Shown in pieces: positions 9,694 to 20,617 of a stretch of DNA of 64,000 nt (positions are counted from its first letter, which is position 1; each line of letters begins with the position of its first letter). A program made the position numbers and the translations under genes. This DNA is from Coriaria nepalensis (lineage: Eukaryota > Streptophyta > Magnoliopsida > Cucurbitales > Coriariaceae). The notes under the pieces are model-generated. The model did not search any database. It was given only the letters and a program-made list of their open reading frames with translations, and had not been told where the DNA came from. The stretch is from the NCBI GenBank assembly GCA_027186245.1, contig CP114499.1:6267001-6331000 (forward strand), read 5' to 3'.

Positions 9694-12290
9694 ATCTGGA
9701 GAAGGTAAAAGAAAGATGGGAGGTGTAGGTTATGCTTCAGTATCTGAGTCAGGATATATAGAAGGAATGGAAGGAGTGATATAGAAGGTGACTGATCCAT
9801 TGATGATGAAACATCCTTGTAAGGCATAGCATGCTCAAAAAATTGACCATCCCTTGAAATGAAAATAGAATGATCATCCATATCAAGTAACTTATAACCT
9901 TTCACATTTAATGGATGTCCAATAAAAATACACTTCCTAGCATAAGGATCGAATTTTTTTCTTCCTTGACAAAAGGTAGAGGCAAAGCATAGACAACCAA
10001 AAATTGCAAGAGAATGTTTCTTATGTAGAAGGGCTTCATATAGAGATTTGTTGTGTAAAAGTGGTGTAGAAATCCTATTTTTAAGAAAGATAGCGGTTAA
10101 CACAAGTTCCTTCCAATAGATAAGGGGGAGACCAGATTGAAATTGTAAAGCTCTAACTACATTTAAAATATGTTGATATTTATGTTCTACTACACTATTT
10201 TGCTGTGGAGTTTCAACACAAGTAGTTTGATGAACAATTCATTTTTTGAGATAGAAATCATGTAACAAAAATTTAGGTCCATTGTCACTCCTAAGAGTTT
10301 TGATCTTTAAGCAAAATTTTGTTTCAACATAAGAATATAAGGATTCAATACAATGCATGGCTTCTGATTTTTTTCTTAAAGCATATATACCCATGTATTT
10401 CTAGAGTCGTCTCCAACTATAGTAAAAAATAATTTGATATCATCATGAAAGATTCCTGAGTTGGGCCCCAAAATATTACAATGGATCAAGTTAAACTTCA
10501 TTTTAGATCTCATAGGATTATTTAGAAAATGATTTTTATGATATTTAGCTAATGGACAAATATCACAATATTTATTATCATGAGAATTAAAAGAGATGTG
10601 TAATAAATGAAGTCTAGATAGAGAAGAATGCCCAAGTCTGTAATGCCACAATGTAACATAATCAAAACTTGGACAATTTTTTGGAAGAATTAGATAAAAC
10701 AGAAGCATTCACTTTATTAGCTAAAATATTATGCTGAAATTTCACTAAAAAGAGATGATATAACCCATATTTTACTTCACCCTTCCTAATCATCCGCCAA
10801 TCCATGGGGAGGTGATGAGTTTTCTAGTAGGAATGAGATTGAAAGAAAAAGTGGGTACATCTAGTACATCATGTAAGATCAATTTATCTATTATTTTGAT
10901 AGTACCAACATAAGTAATAGGAGCCATGCGGCCAGTAGATAATTAGACTGAAAAGGCTGCTAGAGAAATATTGTGAGTAAAACAGGAAATATCACAGATA
11001 ATGTGATCAGTAGCTCATGTATCTATAATCCAAGGTACATATTTAGATTGAAGAATTGAATGTGTAGAAAATAATGAGCAAGTAGGTTGACCTGGAATAA
11101 GTGGATTTATGGTTTAAACCATATTGACTTGAGGAGTGGATGAAGAATTCCTTTTTAGAAGAGCCAGAATCTGTTGATATTCTGATTTGGAAAAACTAAA
11201 TTATTCCTGAGATGAAGAACTATCTGATGTAGTATTTTGAACCATAGAAACTCGGTTGGCAATTCTAGCAGGATTGTACAATTTGTGGCCTTCTAGATAA
11301 CCATGCAATTTGAAACACTTTGCCTTACGATGACCAGTGCCTTTACAATAATCACAAGTAGTGGGTTCTGAGTTGCCAGCCTTAAAACAATTTTCCAGAA
11401 TATGTCCAAAAATCTTGCAATGAGAGCATAAAAGCTTTTGCTTCTTCACATATTCTCATGTCTTGTTCAAATAAACAAAGTTATTAGGCAGGTAAGTCTA
11501 AAATTTCTTTGCAGCCATTGCCATAGGTTCAGTCATAGTAGGAGTAGCAAGAGCATGAGTCCTTTCTGAACTAGGTTGTAGACAGTTTTACATTTGGCAA
11601 GGGGATCTGAAGCATTATTTGGTCTTTAGATTCTGAGAATGATTCAGTAAGCCCCATTAAGAATTTAAAAATCATGTCCCTTTAATGACGATCCACAAGA
11701 ACTTTAAGCTGCCCACAACTATAATATGGAATAGGTTCAAATTCATTGAGTTGATCCCAGACACCTTTCAACTTTCTATAATACACCACAACATAATCAC
11801 TTCCTTGTTTTAGGTCAGCTAATTCCTTCTTAAGAGCATAAACGCGTGGTCCATCACGTAGTGCTAGATGTTCCTTGAGTTCATCCCATAATTTCTTTTG
11901 CATTATTAATGTATGAAATGCTAGCTCGTAGTTCAGGTGTTATCGAGTTCAGCATCCAGGAAACAACCATGTCGTTACATCTCTTCCAAGCCTCAACCAG
12001 AATATCGTCTTGATCAAAACTTGTATGGTCAGTGGATGAAGCCTCTTGTTTAAGAAGTTTTCCATTGACAAAGACCAGCTTGTTTTTGGCACGTAATATT
12101 CTTTTCATCGGCCTTGACCACACTTCATAGTTATTTTCGATAAAAAATTCAAAGACTAATGCACTTTGAGGATTATCCCCATGGTCTAGTCTATAGGGAT
12201 TAGTTGGTTTTGAAAAGTTTGTGAAGAGATATGAATCAGTAGCAATGATAGGCTGTGATTCAGTTTTCTCAACAGATAAGAGTACTAGTT
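9694..12290 (-). pseudogene. Copia gag, protease, integrase (broken)
   Basis: From 12200 downward: gag with WSRPMKRILRAKNKLVFVNGKL, WKRCNDMVVSWMLNSI and LWDELKEHLALRDGPRVYALKKELADLKQGSD; then two CCHC knuckles (CSHCKIFGHILENC and CDYCKGTGHRKAKC, 11440-11320). The protease follows near 11035, where WIIDT-stop-ATDHII shows the active-site glycine codon replaced by TGA. The GAG-pre-integrase is at 10690-10560 (LWHYRLGHSSLSRLHLL...CDICPLAK). The integrase core and C-terminal region follow to 9694 (LRSDNGPKFL, ETPQQNSVVEH, SLAIFGCLCFAST, CIFIGHPLNVKGYKLLD). Many stops and frameshifts; not functional. Confidence 0.88.
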
Positions 12291-12313
12291 GATTTTGATC
12301 CTTTTTCTGTCAT

Positions 12314-12332
12314 TGGAGGCACTGATACCATA
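12314..12332 (-). promoter_or_regulatory. primer-binding site of outer Copia element
   Basis: The minus strand reads ATGGTATCAGTGCCTCC. The core TGGTATCAG is the usual Copia primer site complementary to the 3' end of initiator tRNA-Met. It lies between gag and the putative LTR, fixing the 5' end of the element. Confidence 0.8.
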
Positions 12333-12342
12333 AAAGAGGATA

Positions 12343-12756
12343 TGAAATCCAGAAATTGGGCTCAGTATGCTGTGAGTCAGCAATGGAAAAGTAGGGAAAA
12401 AAATAAAAAAAACTGAATGAAAACTTTATTAATTTTATGTACCGTAAAGAATCATACAAGGAGGGTATAAAGAGAGTACATGCAACAAATGAGTGCTTTA
12501 CACGCTGAGCTGTCATCTTTAAGTTATACTGTGTATTTTGATAAGTTCCATTTCTTCAGCATACAAAACGTTACCGTTTTGTATTTCCTCTTTTCCTTTA
12601 TTTCGAACAGCATCATCGTTCAAGGAAGCTTTTGTATTTCTAACTTGTTGCAGGTCTCTGGTAGAAACAAAATCTTTTGTACCAGCTGGAGCTTTGTTCT
12701 TCTTCAATGACTATTCTTCCACTATTCTTCCACTGTATAGTTCAATACTACTCTCA
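12343..12756 (-). repeat. probable 5' LTR of outer Copia element
   Basis: The stretch next to the primer site, read on the minus strand, begins TGAGAGTAGTATTGAAC and ends GGATTTCA, that is TG...CA with a short TGA/TCA inverted repeat. It contains AATAAA-type signals near 12425. There is no second copy in the window to prove the boundaries, so they are tentative. Confidence 0.45.
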
Positions 12757-13015
12757 GTAAGTATTTTAATGAATAACATTTATGTATTCATCATCAACAT
12801 ATATGAAAGAAGGGGTGTGGAACTAATTAAGATGTAACATTGATCATACGTACCTTAGGTTCTGGCGCCATCTGTTAAGGGAAATTTTATTTATTGAGTA
12901 GGGACCTTCATATATGAAGTAGATAGAATTACAGATCGGATGCAGCTTAATCGGCGGGGTGTTAGACTCCATGCAGATCCTTGTCAAATGAACAGTCCCT
13001 TCGCTTACGCCTCAG

Positions 13016-13036
13016 CTTCACTGCCTATTCGACCTT
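13016..13036 (-). ncRNA. miR858 star-arm segment, locus A
   Basis: Reverse complement begins AAGGTCGAATAGGCAGTGAA. It pairs along all 21 nt with 14237-14257, four of the pairs being G:U. The exact star would be shifted by the 2-nt 3' overhang. Confidence 0.65.
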
Positions 13037-14236
13037 AGACATAATACTAATCTATTCAAGCATAGAGACATGTTGAGATACGTTGAAAGTATTTACTCCC
13101 AGCGGCGGAGATACGCATCATTCGGGATGATGTGGCTCACGTTATCATTTTGGAGAATATCTATTTTCGGAGTATTTTAAAAGCTCACTGCAAGCATATA
13201 ATTGAGAAATTTTTGGGTTGAATAACCTGTTTTATTTCATTAAATTTTTTTTTTTAATTTACGAAAATGTGAAATATTTTAGAAAGAGTAGGTATACTTT
13301 TTGGATGGCAACATGTAAGCACTAGCATTACTAGCCTAACTGATTGAAATTATATATAATGTTCAAGCAATAAAAGGTAAGTACTAGCCCAGCCAACGAT
13401 AAATGCCATTGTTGTTTAAGAAGTGACCAAGTATCTATGTACATGTATATCAAGTGGTGGACGTCTGCAAAATTAAAGCAAGAACGACTAAATGTCTACA
13501 AGTTGCTGGACCACCTCAAGGAGTGATATCTAACTAACTAGTTTGAACACATGTAGGGTGGGGGAGGGGGGACTACATGCATGTGTACTAAATTAGTACA
13601 TACTCCACACCATGCATTCATGTATTTATAATTAAGAACAAGTTTGTAAAACGAAACTTCCATCTATATCTATATCTATATCTATATATATACACCCATG
13701 CATGAATTCTAGATCTCGATCTCATACGCGATAAGGATATAGATATACAAATTTAGACATATATACACATGCACATATAAGCTAATTAAAGAGGCTTGCT
13801 TTCAAAATGAGACTTGTCTAACTTTTTGATTCTAGCTTGTAGTAACTAACCTACTATATCTCCTGAAAATTTTTAGCGGATTAATTGTGGCTCGCTGATT
13901 CTAGACTTACTTGCTTTATAATCAATAGAGGTTTTCTCAACTTGTTAAAAAAAACAAAACAAAAGGTTTTATAGCAACTGCAAACTAATAAGAGCCCATA
14001 GGAATTGAGGACTCCGAGTTGTTTAGTAATTAGTAATCAAGACTCTTAACTAAGACTACGAAGTAAATACTATATATATATAGGGTCGAAATCAATATAT
14101 ACTATGGATTTCTCATGCAAATCTACAACTCTCAATTTGTAGCTTTTGTAGATCTTGAATTTAAGCGAATCAGTGAATTATACTAGTGTTTGGAAGGGGC
14201 AGACATAGCTACTGCGAAACATGATTTAATCAGTTC

Positions 14237-14257
14237 AAGGTCGAACAGACAATGAAA
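14237..14257 (-). ncRNA. miR858: mature miR858-like sequence, locus A
   Basis: 21 nt on the 5' arm of the minus-strand foldback, one base different (position 5, A instead of G) from the canonical form as I recall it. Its partner 13016-13036 pairs at every position, so the change does not disturb the duplex. Confidence 0.78.
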
Positions 14258-14335
14258 CTAAAGAATAACCTGCCAAAAGGGGCTGATCTTTTGACAAGCA
14301 CGGGCATGGAATCGACTCACCCAATCATAGCTAGT

Positions 14336-16730
14336 AATCAAAACAACGTCACACGCCTTTCTCTGAAGAAGAAGAAGAGGAATCAAGATCTCGATCAGGG
14401 AAAATAATTAATATATAAGGAGTAAAGGATCGATTGAGGAATACCTTCCAATCAAATAAACCCGGAGAGATTGAAGATCTCGATTTCACCCTAATAGGCA
14501 GCTTATGAAGCGATATAACAATTAGCAGGCTAGGTAGGGTATGTATATAGTGCCGAATAAGATGGAGGTTCGACGTCATTTTACACGGATAAGGCCAACT
14601 GGTTTAATTTTCTTCCAATTAATCCTGTGTGATTTTTGTTTGTCCAGTTGTGTATATGCAACTTGCCACACGTACGTCACACATGGACCCACCACTTACT
14701 AGCTAGACTGCTAAATGGTTCTTTCATCTTTATCTCTAAGACTCTAACAATCAATCTTCTGCCTGCAGATACATCGTTGATGAAATCCTGATCATGTTAT
14801 AATGCCGTGGTTGAGTATTCCACTCTTAATTAAGACGTTAACAAGTTCAAACTCAAGCTCATTTGACAAAAAAAAAAAAAGTCAAGCTCATATTCCTTTC
14901 ACGTGGTCATATAAATGCAAGATCATTTGACTAAATACATTTTAGTTAGATTAAGTTCATTAACCCTTCTTTTTCTTTTTCTTTTTTAAGTTCGAACTTG
15001 AAATTGTTTTTGGTGATTCGAACCACAATCTTTATTTTGGGGGAATTATTGATCTCTACTCTGGGGAATTATTGAGTGGACAGTTGATTCAAATTAAGTA
15101 TTGAAAGGGAGGTTTGAAAAGAAGGAAAATTATACAAGCGGGAGGTCATAAATCAAAAAATGGAGGCCGGCCTTGATTAGACTTTAGGAAGCAGCAATGC
15201 CACAAAATGGCTCGATCTTCACCTATCCCCACGTAAATATATATATGGACCCCTACCAATTACTTAAATTACATTATTTGATCCGATTCAAATCACTTAA
15301 GTTCATATGCGTAACAAACCCTAACTTTAGAAAATGATGTATTTATTAGATAAAAAGTCGATATGAGTCAAGTGTTAAATTATAACTAAAGGTTTTTAAA
15401 TTAGAATTCAAACTAGAAGTGATGCATGCATTTGACGTCCGATTACTGACCACCAGTAGGGATCTTAGGGCCTTCCAAGGCACATGTAGTATGCAGGTAC
15501 ATATATAAATAGTGGCCGGCGAGGGCTGGCGCTACTCACGTCAACCTCCATCTCTAATTTCGCCTAAATTTAACTCTGGTTGAAAAGTTAATTATTAATA
15601 ATTTGTGAAATAGTTAGCAAAATTTATGTTTGTTTATTGGTAAAGGGTGATATATTAAGATTTAATTTTTAGTAAAAAAAATTTTGGTTCAAATCATAAT
15701 CTTATTATTTCTTATTAATTTTTATCCGGCCCTAGCAAAATATCCGGGCTCAGCCCCTGTATATAAAGTGAAGCTGCATGTCCTATCATAGGTTACGTAC
15801 GTACGTACGTACATTTGGGTCAACGTGCGGATTTGTGAGTCATATATATGATCTGAAGATGGAGCTGTCTAGATTCATGAACCACGAGGGTGGTCATGGA
15901 GACATGGAAGGCCGAGATTAACTGATCTTTTAGGTAAGATATTTTGGACCCATGCATGCATCCAATTATACATAAAGAGCATATCATGAATGATTTTAAG
16001 TTTAAATAAACAGAGAGTAGTAGTCTGCAGTTGCAATTTTCCACATGAATCAAGACTTTATCATATAATTAGGAATTGAAAACTTGAGTTAATTTATGAA
16101 TCGAATAGTTACACAGGAGGTATCTTTGGATGGGTTATTGTCCTCATTGTAATGGTAATTATTGACATTATGACTATTCCAGAAGGACAATTCATGATGC
16201 TAATGATTGTTGCATTTTCATTAGGAAAAACATAAATAAATCAATCAATCAATCAAACAAATAAACATATATATGTTTTTTTTTTTTTGTCTTTTTTCGA
16301 GTGTAAAACTTGGTTGACTACTTTCGGGGAATAGTAAGTATGTTTTCTATTCTTAAAGTTCTTTGCAATTCTGTTTCTATAGAAAATAAACATTAGTACG
16401 TAATTATTTAATGATTATGAATATAAATTATCTTATTGAAATTGTAAATTAAAACAAAAAATAATATATTATCATACAACTTTCAAGATAGAGAACATTA
16501 GACGATGACATACATAGAATAATAAACTTTCAAAACGGTGAACATTAGTTACCATTGCTGTTAGATTTAGAGAGAGAGAGAGAGAGAAAGAGAGGTTTAC
16601 GATTTATATATGTATGTATGTATTATACATATATATATATATATATATATATATGTATCTAATATATATAAAGAATGAAGGAGATGACTTGCGGGATGAT
16701 TACCTTGATGAAACAACGACGTATAAACAA
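14336..16730. other. region between the two MIR858 loci
   Basis: AT-rich intergenic DNA that should contain the promoter of locus A on the minus strand. A TATA-like CTATATAC (minus) lies near 14549, followed by CCCTACCTAGCC. Simple repeats: a GTAC tetramer run at 15796-15812, GA repeat at 16571-16598, TA repeat at 16627-16653. No protein gene recognised. Confidence 0.5.
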
Positions 16731-16794
16731 GCTGGCAGGTGTCAAATTCCATGCAAACCCTTGTCAAATAAGTAGTCTCCTGCTCATACCTTAC

Positions 16795-16815
16795 ATTCGT
16801 CGTCAGTTCCACCTC
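16795..16815 (-). ncRNA. miR858 star-arm segment, locus B
   Basis: Pairs with 17634-17654 with three mismatches (miRNA positions 1, 11 and 16) and two G:U pairs, an acceptable plant miRNA/star duplex. Confidence 0.6.
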
Positions 16816-17633
16816 GAAGTTTATTCCGAAGCACTGACCACATTTTCTTACGTTCGTCGATAGTATCTAATTATTACTAGAATTCCAAAAAGTAACTAGA
16901 CACCAGTAAATCCCAAGGCTTCCACAACACGAGGAAGAAGGTTAAGCAGGATCCATGACAGTTACGTATACACTATATATATATATATAATGTCTCGATA
17001 TCTTAACTAGACACAAGTAAATATGTATTTCTATATGCTTGTCGCTAAAAGAAAAGGTAAGGTGTTTAATTGAAAGGCAGCTACCTACCCTACATACGTA
17101 TATTATTATAAACTTCCTCGTTAATTGCACCCTAATACGGTTTATTGAAAGGCACGCCTTTGAAGACAAGATCCTAGAAAGAAGTACAGTCATATGATGT
17201 TTAGTTCAAACGGGATACTGGAAAGAAAGTGGGATGTAATGCTATCTATTCCGAATCCTATACGCACATATTAATGAACCTGTGAATGGTTCCAATTGTA
17301 ATATTCCTCAGAAATGGGTAGTAAAAAGAGGAGGAATATGAAGTTTTGGAAATAAAACATTCTTAAAAATTCAACAGGAGTTATTTGTAACTCTTCTCAA
17401 ACAAAACATAATAATAATTATAATAAAAGGAAAAGGTTATAAGAAGTCAGATTTCTGAAGAACGTGAAGCTTCTTTCATTCCTAAGATGGAAACGGAGAC
17501 AGTAGTTTGATCTAACAAGGGACGAAATTACAGTACGTCTGAAATATTTATATAGAGATTCTTTATTGCGTTCTATTTTAGGCTTTTAGTTTTTTTTTTT
17601 TTTTTTTATTTAGATTCCTTTTGTATTAAGTTC

Positions 17634-17654
17634 AAGGTCGAACAGACAACGAAA
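17634..17654 (-). ncRNA. miR858: mature miR858, locus B
   Basis: Matches the canonical 21-nt miR858 at every base (family sequence recalled from memory). Its complement on the plus strand reads GGTCGAACAGACAACGAA, coding G-R-T-D-N-E, the R3 motif that miR858 recognises in MYB mRNAs. Confidence 0.88.
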
Positions 17655-17984
17655 CAAAGGTATAATCTGCAGAAAAACTGCTCACTTGACAATCATAGCA
17701 TGGAATCCACTCACCCAATCTCTTGGCTAATCCATAATCCATATCCTTATCCGTTAATTATTACTAATTACACCCACCTGAAAATGAAACACACAACTTT
17801 TTTAATTAATTTAGAAACCCAGAAAAACTTGCTTACAAATTCATTAACCTCGTACTTAATCAACTGGAAAGACAAATTTAAGGGAAGATCGAAATACCTG
17901 GAAAAAGGAAAATGGAGAAAAGATGATCATATGTATTGGTGAAGGAGAGAGCATGTGCTGTGTGTTGTTGTTATGTTACGAAAA

Positions 17985-18007
17985 GGCCCAACCTAACTTT
18001 ATTTATA
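17985..18007 (-). promoter_or_regulatory. putative MIR858-B core promoter: TATA box and MYB AC element
   Basis: The minus strand has TATAAATA at 18000-18007, about 350 nt upstream of the mature sequence. Next to it, 17989-17996, the plus strand reads CCAACCTAAC, which contains an ACCTAAC-type AC element bound by R2R3-MYBs. Transcription would start near 17970. Inference from motifs only. Confidence 0.4.
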
Positions 18008-20600
18008 GAGTGGGAAGTTGGGGAAAAAATATCTTGAGAGGGCTATGGTTGAATCATCTGCTACATTTTACACGTGATAAGCTTTGACTCACTGGTAATA
18101 AAGTCATAAAAAGATTAATAAAAGAACATGATGATGAAGGTATAGTTAAGAGTGTCTAATTAATAGCAATAAATTTCACTACTACTCTTTATACCAACTC
18201 CCTTTCTCTAATCTTGCCCGCCTCTTAAACATAATTACAATTTATTTTTGAAGGTTAGCCATTCTTGAACAGGTTAATACAATCTACAAGAGTTCTTTTG
18301 ATGAATTACAGGACAAGCACATCTTCCTTTCAAAATTTCAACCAAAATATGGGAATCCATTTCTATATCTATCTACCTTCTTCGTTACATCACTTCATGT
18401 ATTTTGGGGCGAATTTCTTTTTATAAAAAATTGTACTTTATAATTTCTTTATAATATTTTTCATACTATATATATATATATATTTTTTTTTTTTTCCTAA
18501 ATCTTCATTGTGTTTTAATATTAGGGATCTTTGGCCAAAAAAAAAAAGAATCTTTTTATCATTATTGGAATTCATACGAATCTAAGATGGAAAGGTTAGC
18601 TGGTTAGAACTTAGAACATTAAAATAACGTGTTGATTAATTTTGGTTCTGTTCCAAAAGATCTATTTTCCAGTATCACCTGTCCGTTTGCTAATGTGGTC
18701 CGGAAAAGAAGTTCTGAATTTTTAATCAACAAAGAAGAGAAAGTAGAAGGAAAGAAAGGGAAGATAAATTTTATTCCACTTTTTATCATTCCAAAATTGA
18801 TAGAAAAAGAAAAAGAGAAATTGAGAAATAAGTACACTTCTTTGGCCCTATATGTATTGTAGAACAACGATGAAGGTTTGAAACAGTATATAGTTTAATC
18901 GGTGTAAACATTGAAATATGTATAACCAGACAATGGGACAAAGAAAACGCTGACGTTTAGGTTTTTCCCCACAAACAATCAACATATTATACATCTTCCA
19001 AACATATATATATTACGACAAACGCAACTCTCTTTAGTACGTTGATGGGTGATGGGTCCCACTAGAAATACAATGAACGATGTACTGTACCCGCCAAAAA
19101 ATTAGGGAAGAGGTAAATTAGGGAAGGGGTCCAATCCAATTGAAGAACAGGCAAAGTACGGTTCATAATTGGATGATTTGTTGGTAACCTTGATCTAGCT
19201 CCCCACTCCATGGCTTTTAAGCCTTTTAGTCTTTGTTAGGTCGTGCGTGTGGATGAGAGCCATTCTTCAATCACTTTTGGCCTCTCGGGTTGATTGATAT
19301 AGAAGTTGGTTTGAATTCACGTTTCTCAAACTGGGCTTCACCAAAACGGAGTTTGATATCATAAATACAACTTTACAGCCAATCAATGTCGTGCATATAT
19401 ATATATATTAGTGACATTTATGCACAAAAGAGAATCGATATATTTTGATAATCATAATGCCAGGTTGCAAATTTTATAGAAGTGAATGGAGTTAATTTGC
19501 ATTTCACACAGAAATAAAACAAAGTATATTACATATTTTGTGGAATTCCAAAAGAGAGTAGTAAGCTATTATATAGGGTTTAGGTAGAGCTCACCTTCAA
19601 CCCAAATTAAGAGACACTTTCTTCTTGTAAGAATATTGTGAGGTTTCTTTTAGATATGTCTCTTTAAAGTCAGGATATTATTTCTCCCTTAGAATTCTTA
19701 TATTATGTATGTATCCGTGTCTGTGATTAGTGCCGTATTTTGATTTTAAAAGTTGATATTTCTAGACTTGAAAAGAAAAAAAAAAAAAAAAAGTTACACC
19801 ATAGAGATGTAATACATGTGTCTCGTTCATAGAGATGTAAGTGTATGATTCCTCGTTTCAGCATTAAAGATTATTTTGATACAAATGTGTGTGTATGATT
19901 TGAGTTTTTCTAAAATTAGGTGAAAGGATTCTTAAGGTTAACTTGGCTAAAATTGATATGCAAATACGAAACGGAAAACAAAGAAAAGTCTGGAAATAAA
20001 AAATGGAAATAAATTTTTTTTTTTTTTTTAAAAGCCTGAATTCAACCAGGCATGATACTTATATAGTGTTCGGAATCTATGCAGACGTATGGATCAGAAT
20101 AGGAGGACTTGATATACGTATGCAGTCTGAAGACAAGTACAGTTCCATACGGTTTGATAGAATCCGAACTGAATAATACATCAACTTATAAATTCAAATC
20201 AAATTTACGCTTTTCTTAGTTTTCTCTATCAAAGCTTTTGCGAGCTATATAAAGGGAAATGCTCTGTGATTCGATAGTTCTTATATCTAGATCTATTCGG
20301 TTTATTATATTTAAAGAAGCCAACTGGTTCTAGTTATTTTATAATGGAATGTTAGTTTAGTAATAACCTTTAATTTTTATATCAAAAAAATTTTTAATGG
20401 TCGTTTTTTATGTTTGAAAATAGAATGAAACAATAGGAATGGGGATGCATGTAGCTAACTTTCTACATGATTTTAGCTATATCTAGAAGTCAATTTTATT
20501 TTGTTATTTTCAAAGTAAAAATTCCAAAAAAAAAAAAAAACTTGTTTGCAATTCCAACATGAAAGTGTAGCTGACCTTTAGAGACCATTGCCGCCCCCCT
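18008..20600. other. intergenic, no gene seen
   Basis: AT-rich with homopolymer runs (18480-18495, 19776-19790, 20014-20030) and a TA repeat at 19396-19406. ORFs here lack recognisable domains and have intergenic composition. Probably includes distal promoter sequence of MIR858-B. Confidence 0.45.
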
Positions 20601-20617
20601 CCCAACAATTATTTCAT

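Larger units (their letters stand above)
2985..12342 (-). mobile_element. decayed Copia (Ty1) retrotransposon, split by a nested element
   Basis: Reading down the minus strand from a tRNA-Met-type primer site, the parts come in Copia order: gag, zinc knuckles, protease, GAG-pre-integrase and integrase, then (after the nested element at 4235-9688) the integrase/RT hinge, RT with YIDDI, and the RT/RNase H connection. Every part has stops or frameshifts. The low-coordinate end stops near 2985, where the frame reads like the segment before RNase H; no RNase H end and no 3' LTR are visible, so that end is truncated. The nested insertion landed in the variable hinge between integrase and RT, which is why both flanks remain recognisable. 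Confidence 0.85.
12941..14335 (-). ncRNA. MIR858: MIR858 locus A, long foldback precursor
   Basis: The minus strand at 14237-14257 reads TTTCATTGTC...TTCGACCTT, the 21-nt miR858 (from memory UUUCGUUGUC...UUCGACCUU) with A for G at position 5. Pairing is with 13016-13036: all 21 positions pair, 17 Watson-Crick and 4 G:U. The similarity of the arms extends about 100 nt (12941-13040 against 14233-14335), sharing CTTGTCAAA, GCATGGA and AAGGTCGAA blocks with small indels. The loop is about 1.2 kb, far longer than most plant precursors, so an intron or a non-canonical precursor is possible. Role by established knowledge: miR858 directs cleavage of R2R3-MYB mRNAs of flavonoid and related pathways. 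The strand is inferred from mature-miRNA polarity. Transcript ends are not known. Confidence 0.78.
16731..17725 (-). ncRNA. MIR858: MIR858 locus B, long foldback precursor
   Basis: The minus strand at 17634-17654 begins TTTCGTTGTCTG and ends TTCGACCTT, which is canonical miR858 as I remember it, without change. The opposite arm at 16795-16815 pairs with 16 Watson-Crick and 2 G:U pairs and 3 mismatches. Arm similarity runs from about 16731 to 16818 against 17631 to 17725, including AAGGTATAA/AAGGTATGA, TTGACAA and GCATGGAAT. The loop is about 820 nt. Loci A and B resemble each other in both arms and share orientation, so they are tandem duplicates. Likely role: silencing of R2R3-MYB mRNAs. The long loop is unusual and may hold an intron. 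Confidence 0.85.

Noticed and set aside
13660..13692. TCTATA repeat and other simple repeats as regulatory arrays
   Set aside because: Ordinary microsatellites without further structure.
14349..14579. Minus-strand ORF of 76 codons upstream of MIR858-A
   Set aside because: No domain; probably leader of the primary miRNA transcript or chance.
16597..16812. Minus-strand ORF MELTTNVRYEQETT...
   Set aside because: It overlaps the star arm of MIR858-B; its protein likeness comes from the MYB-derived arm and a TA microsatellite.
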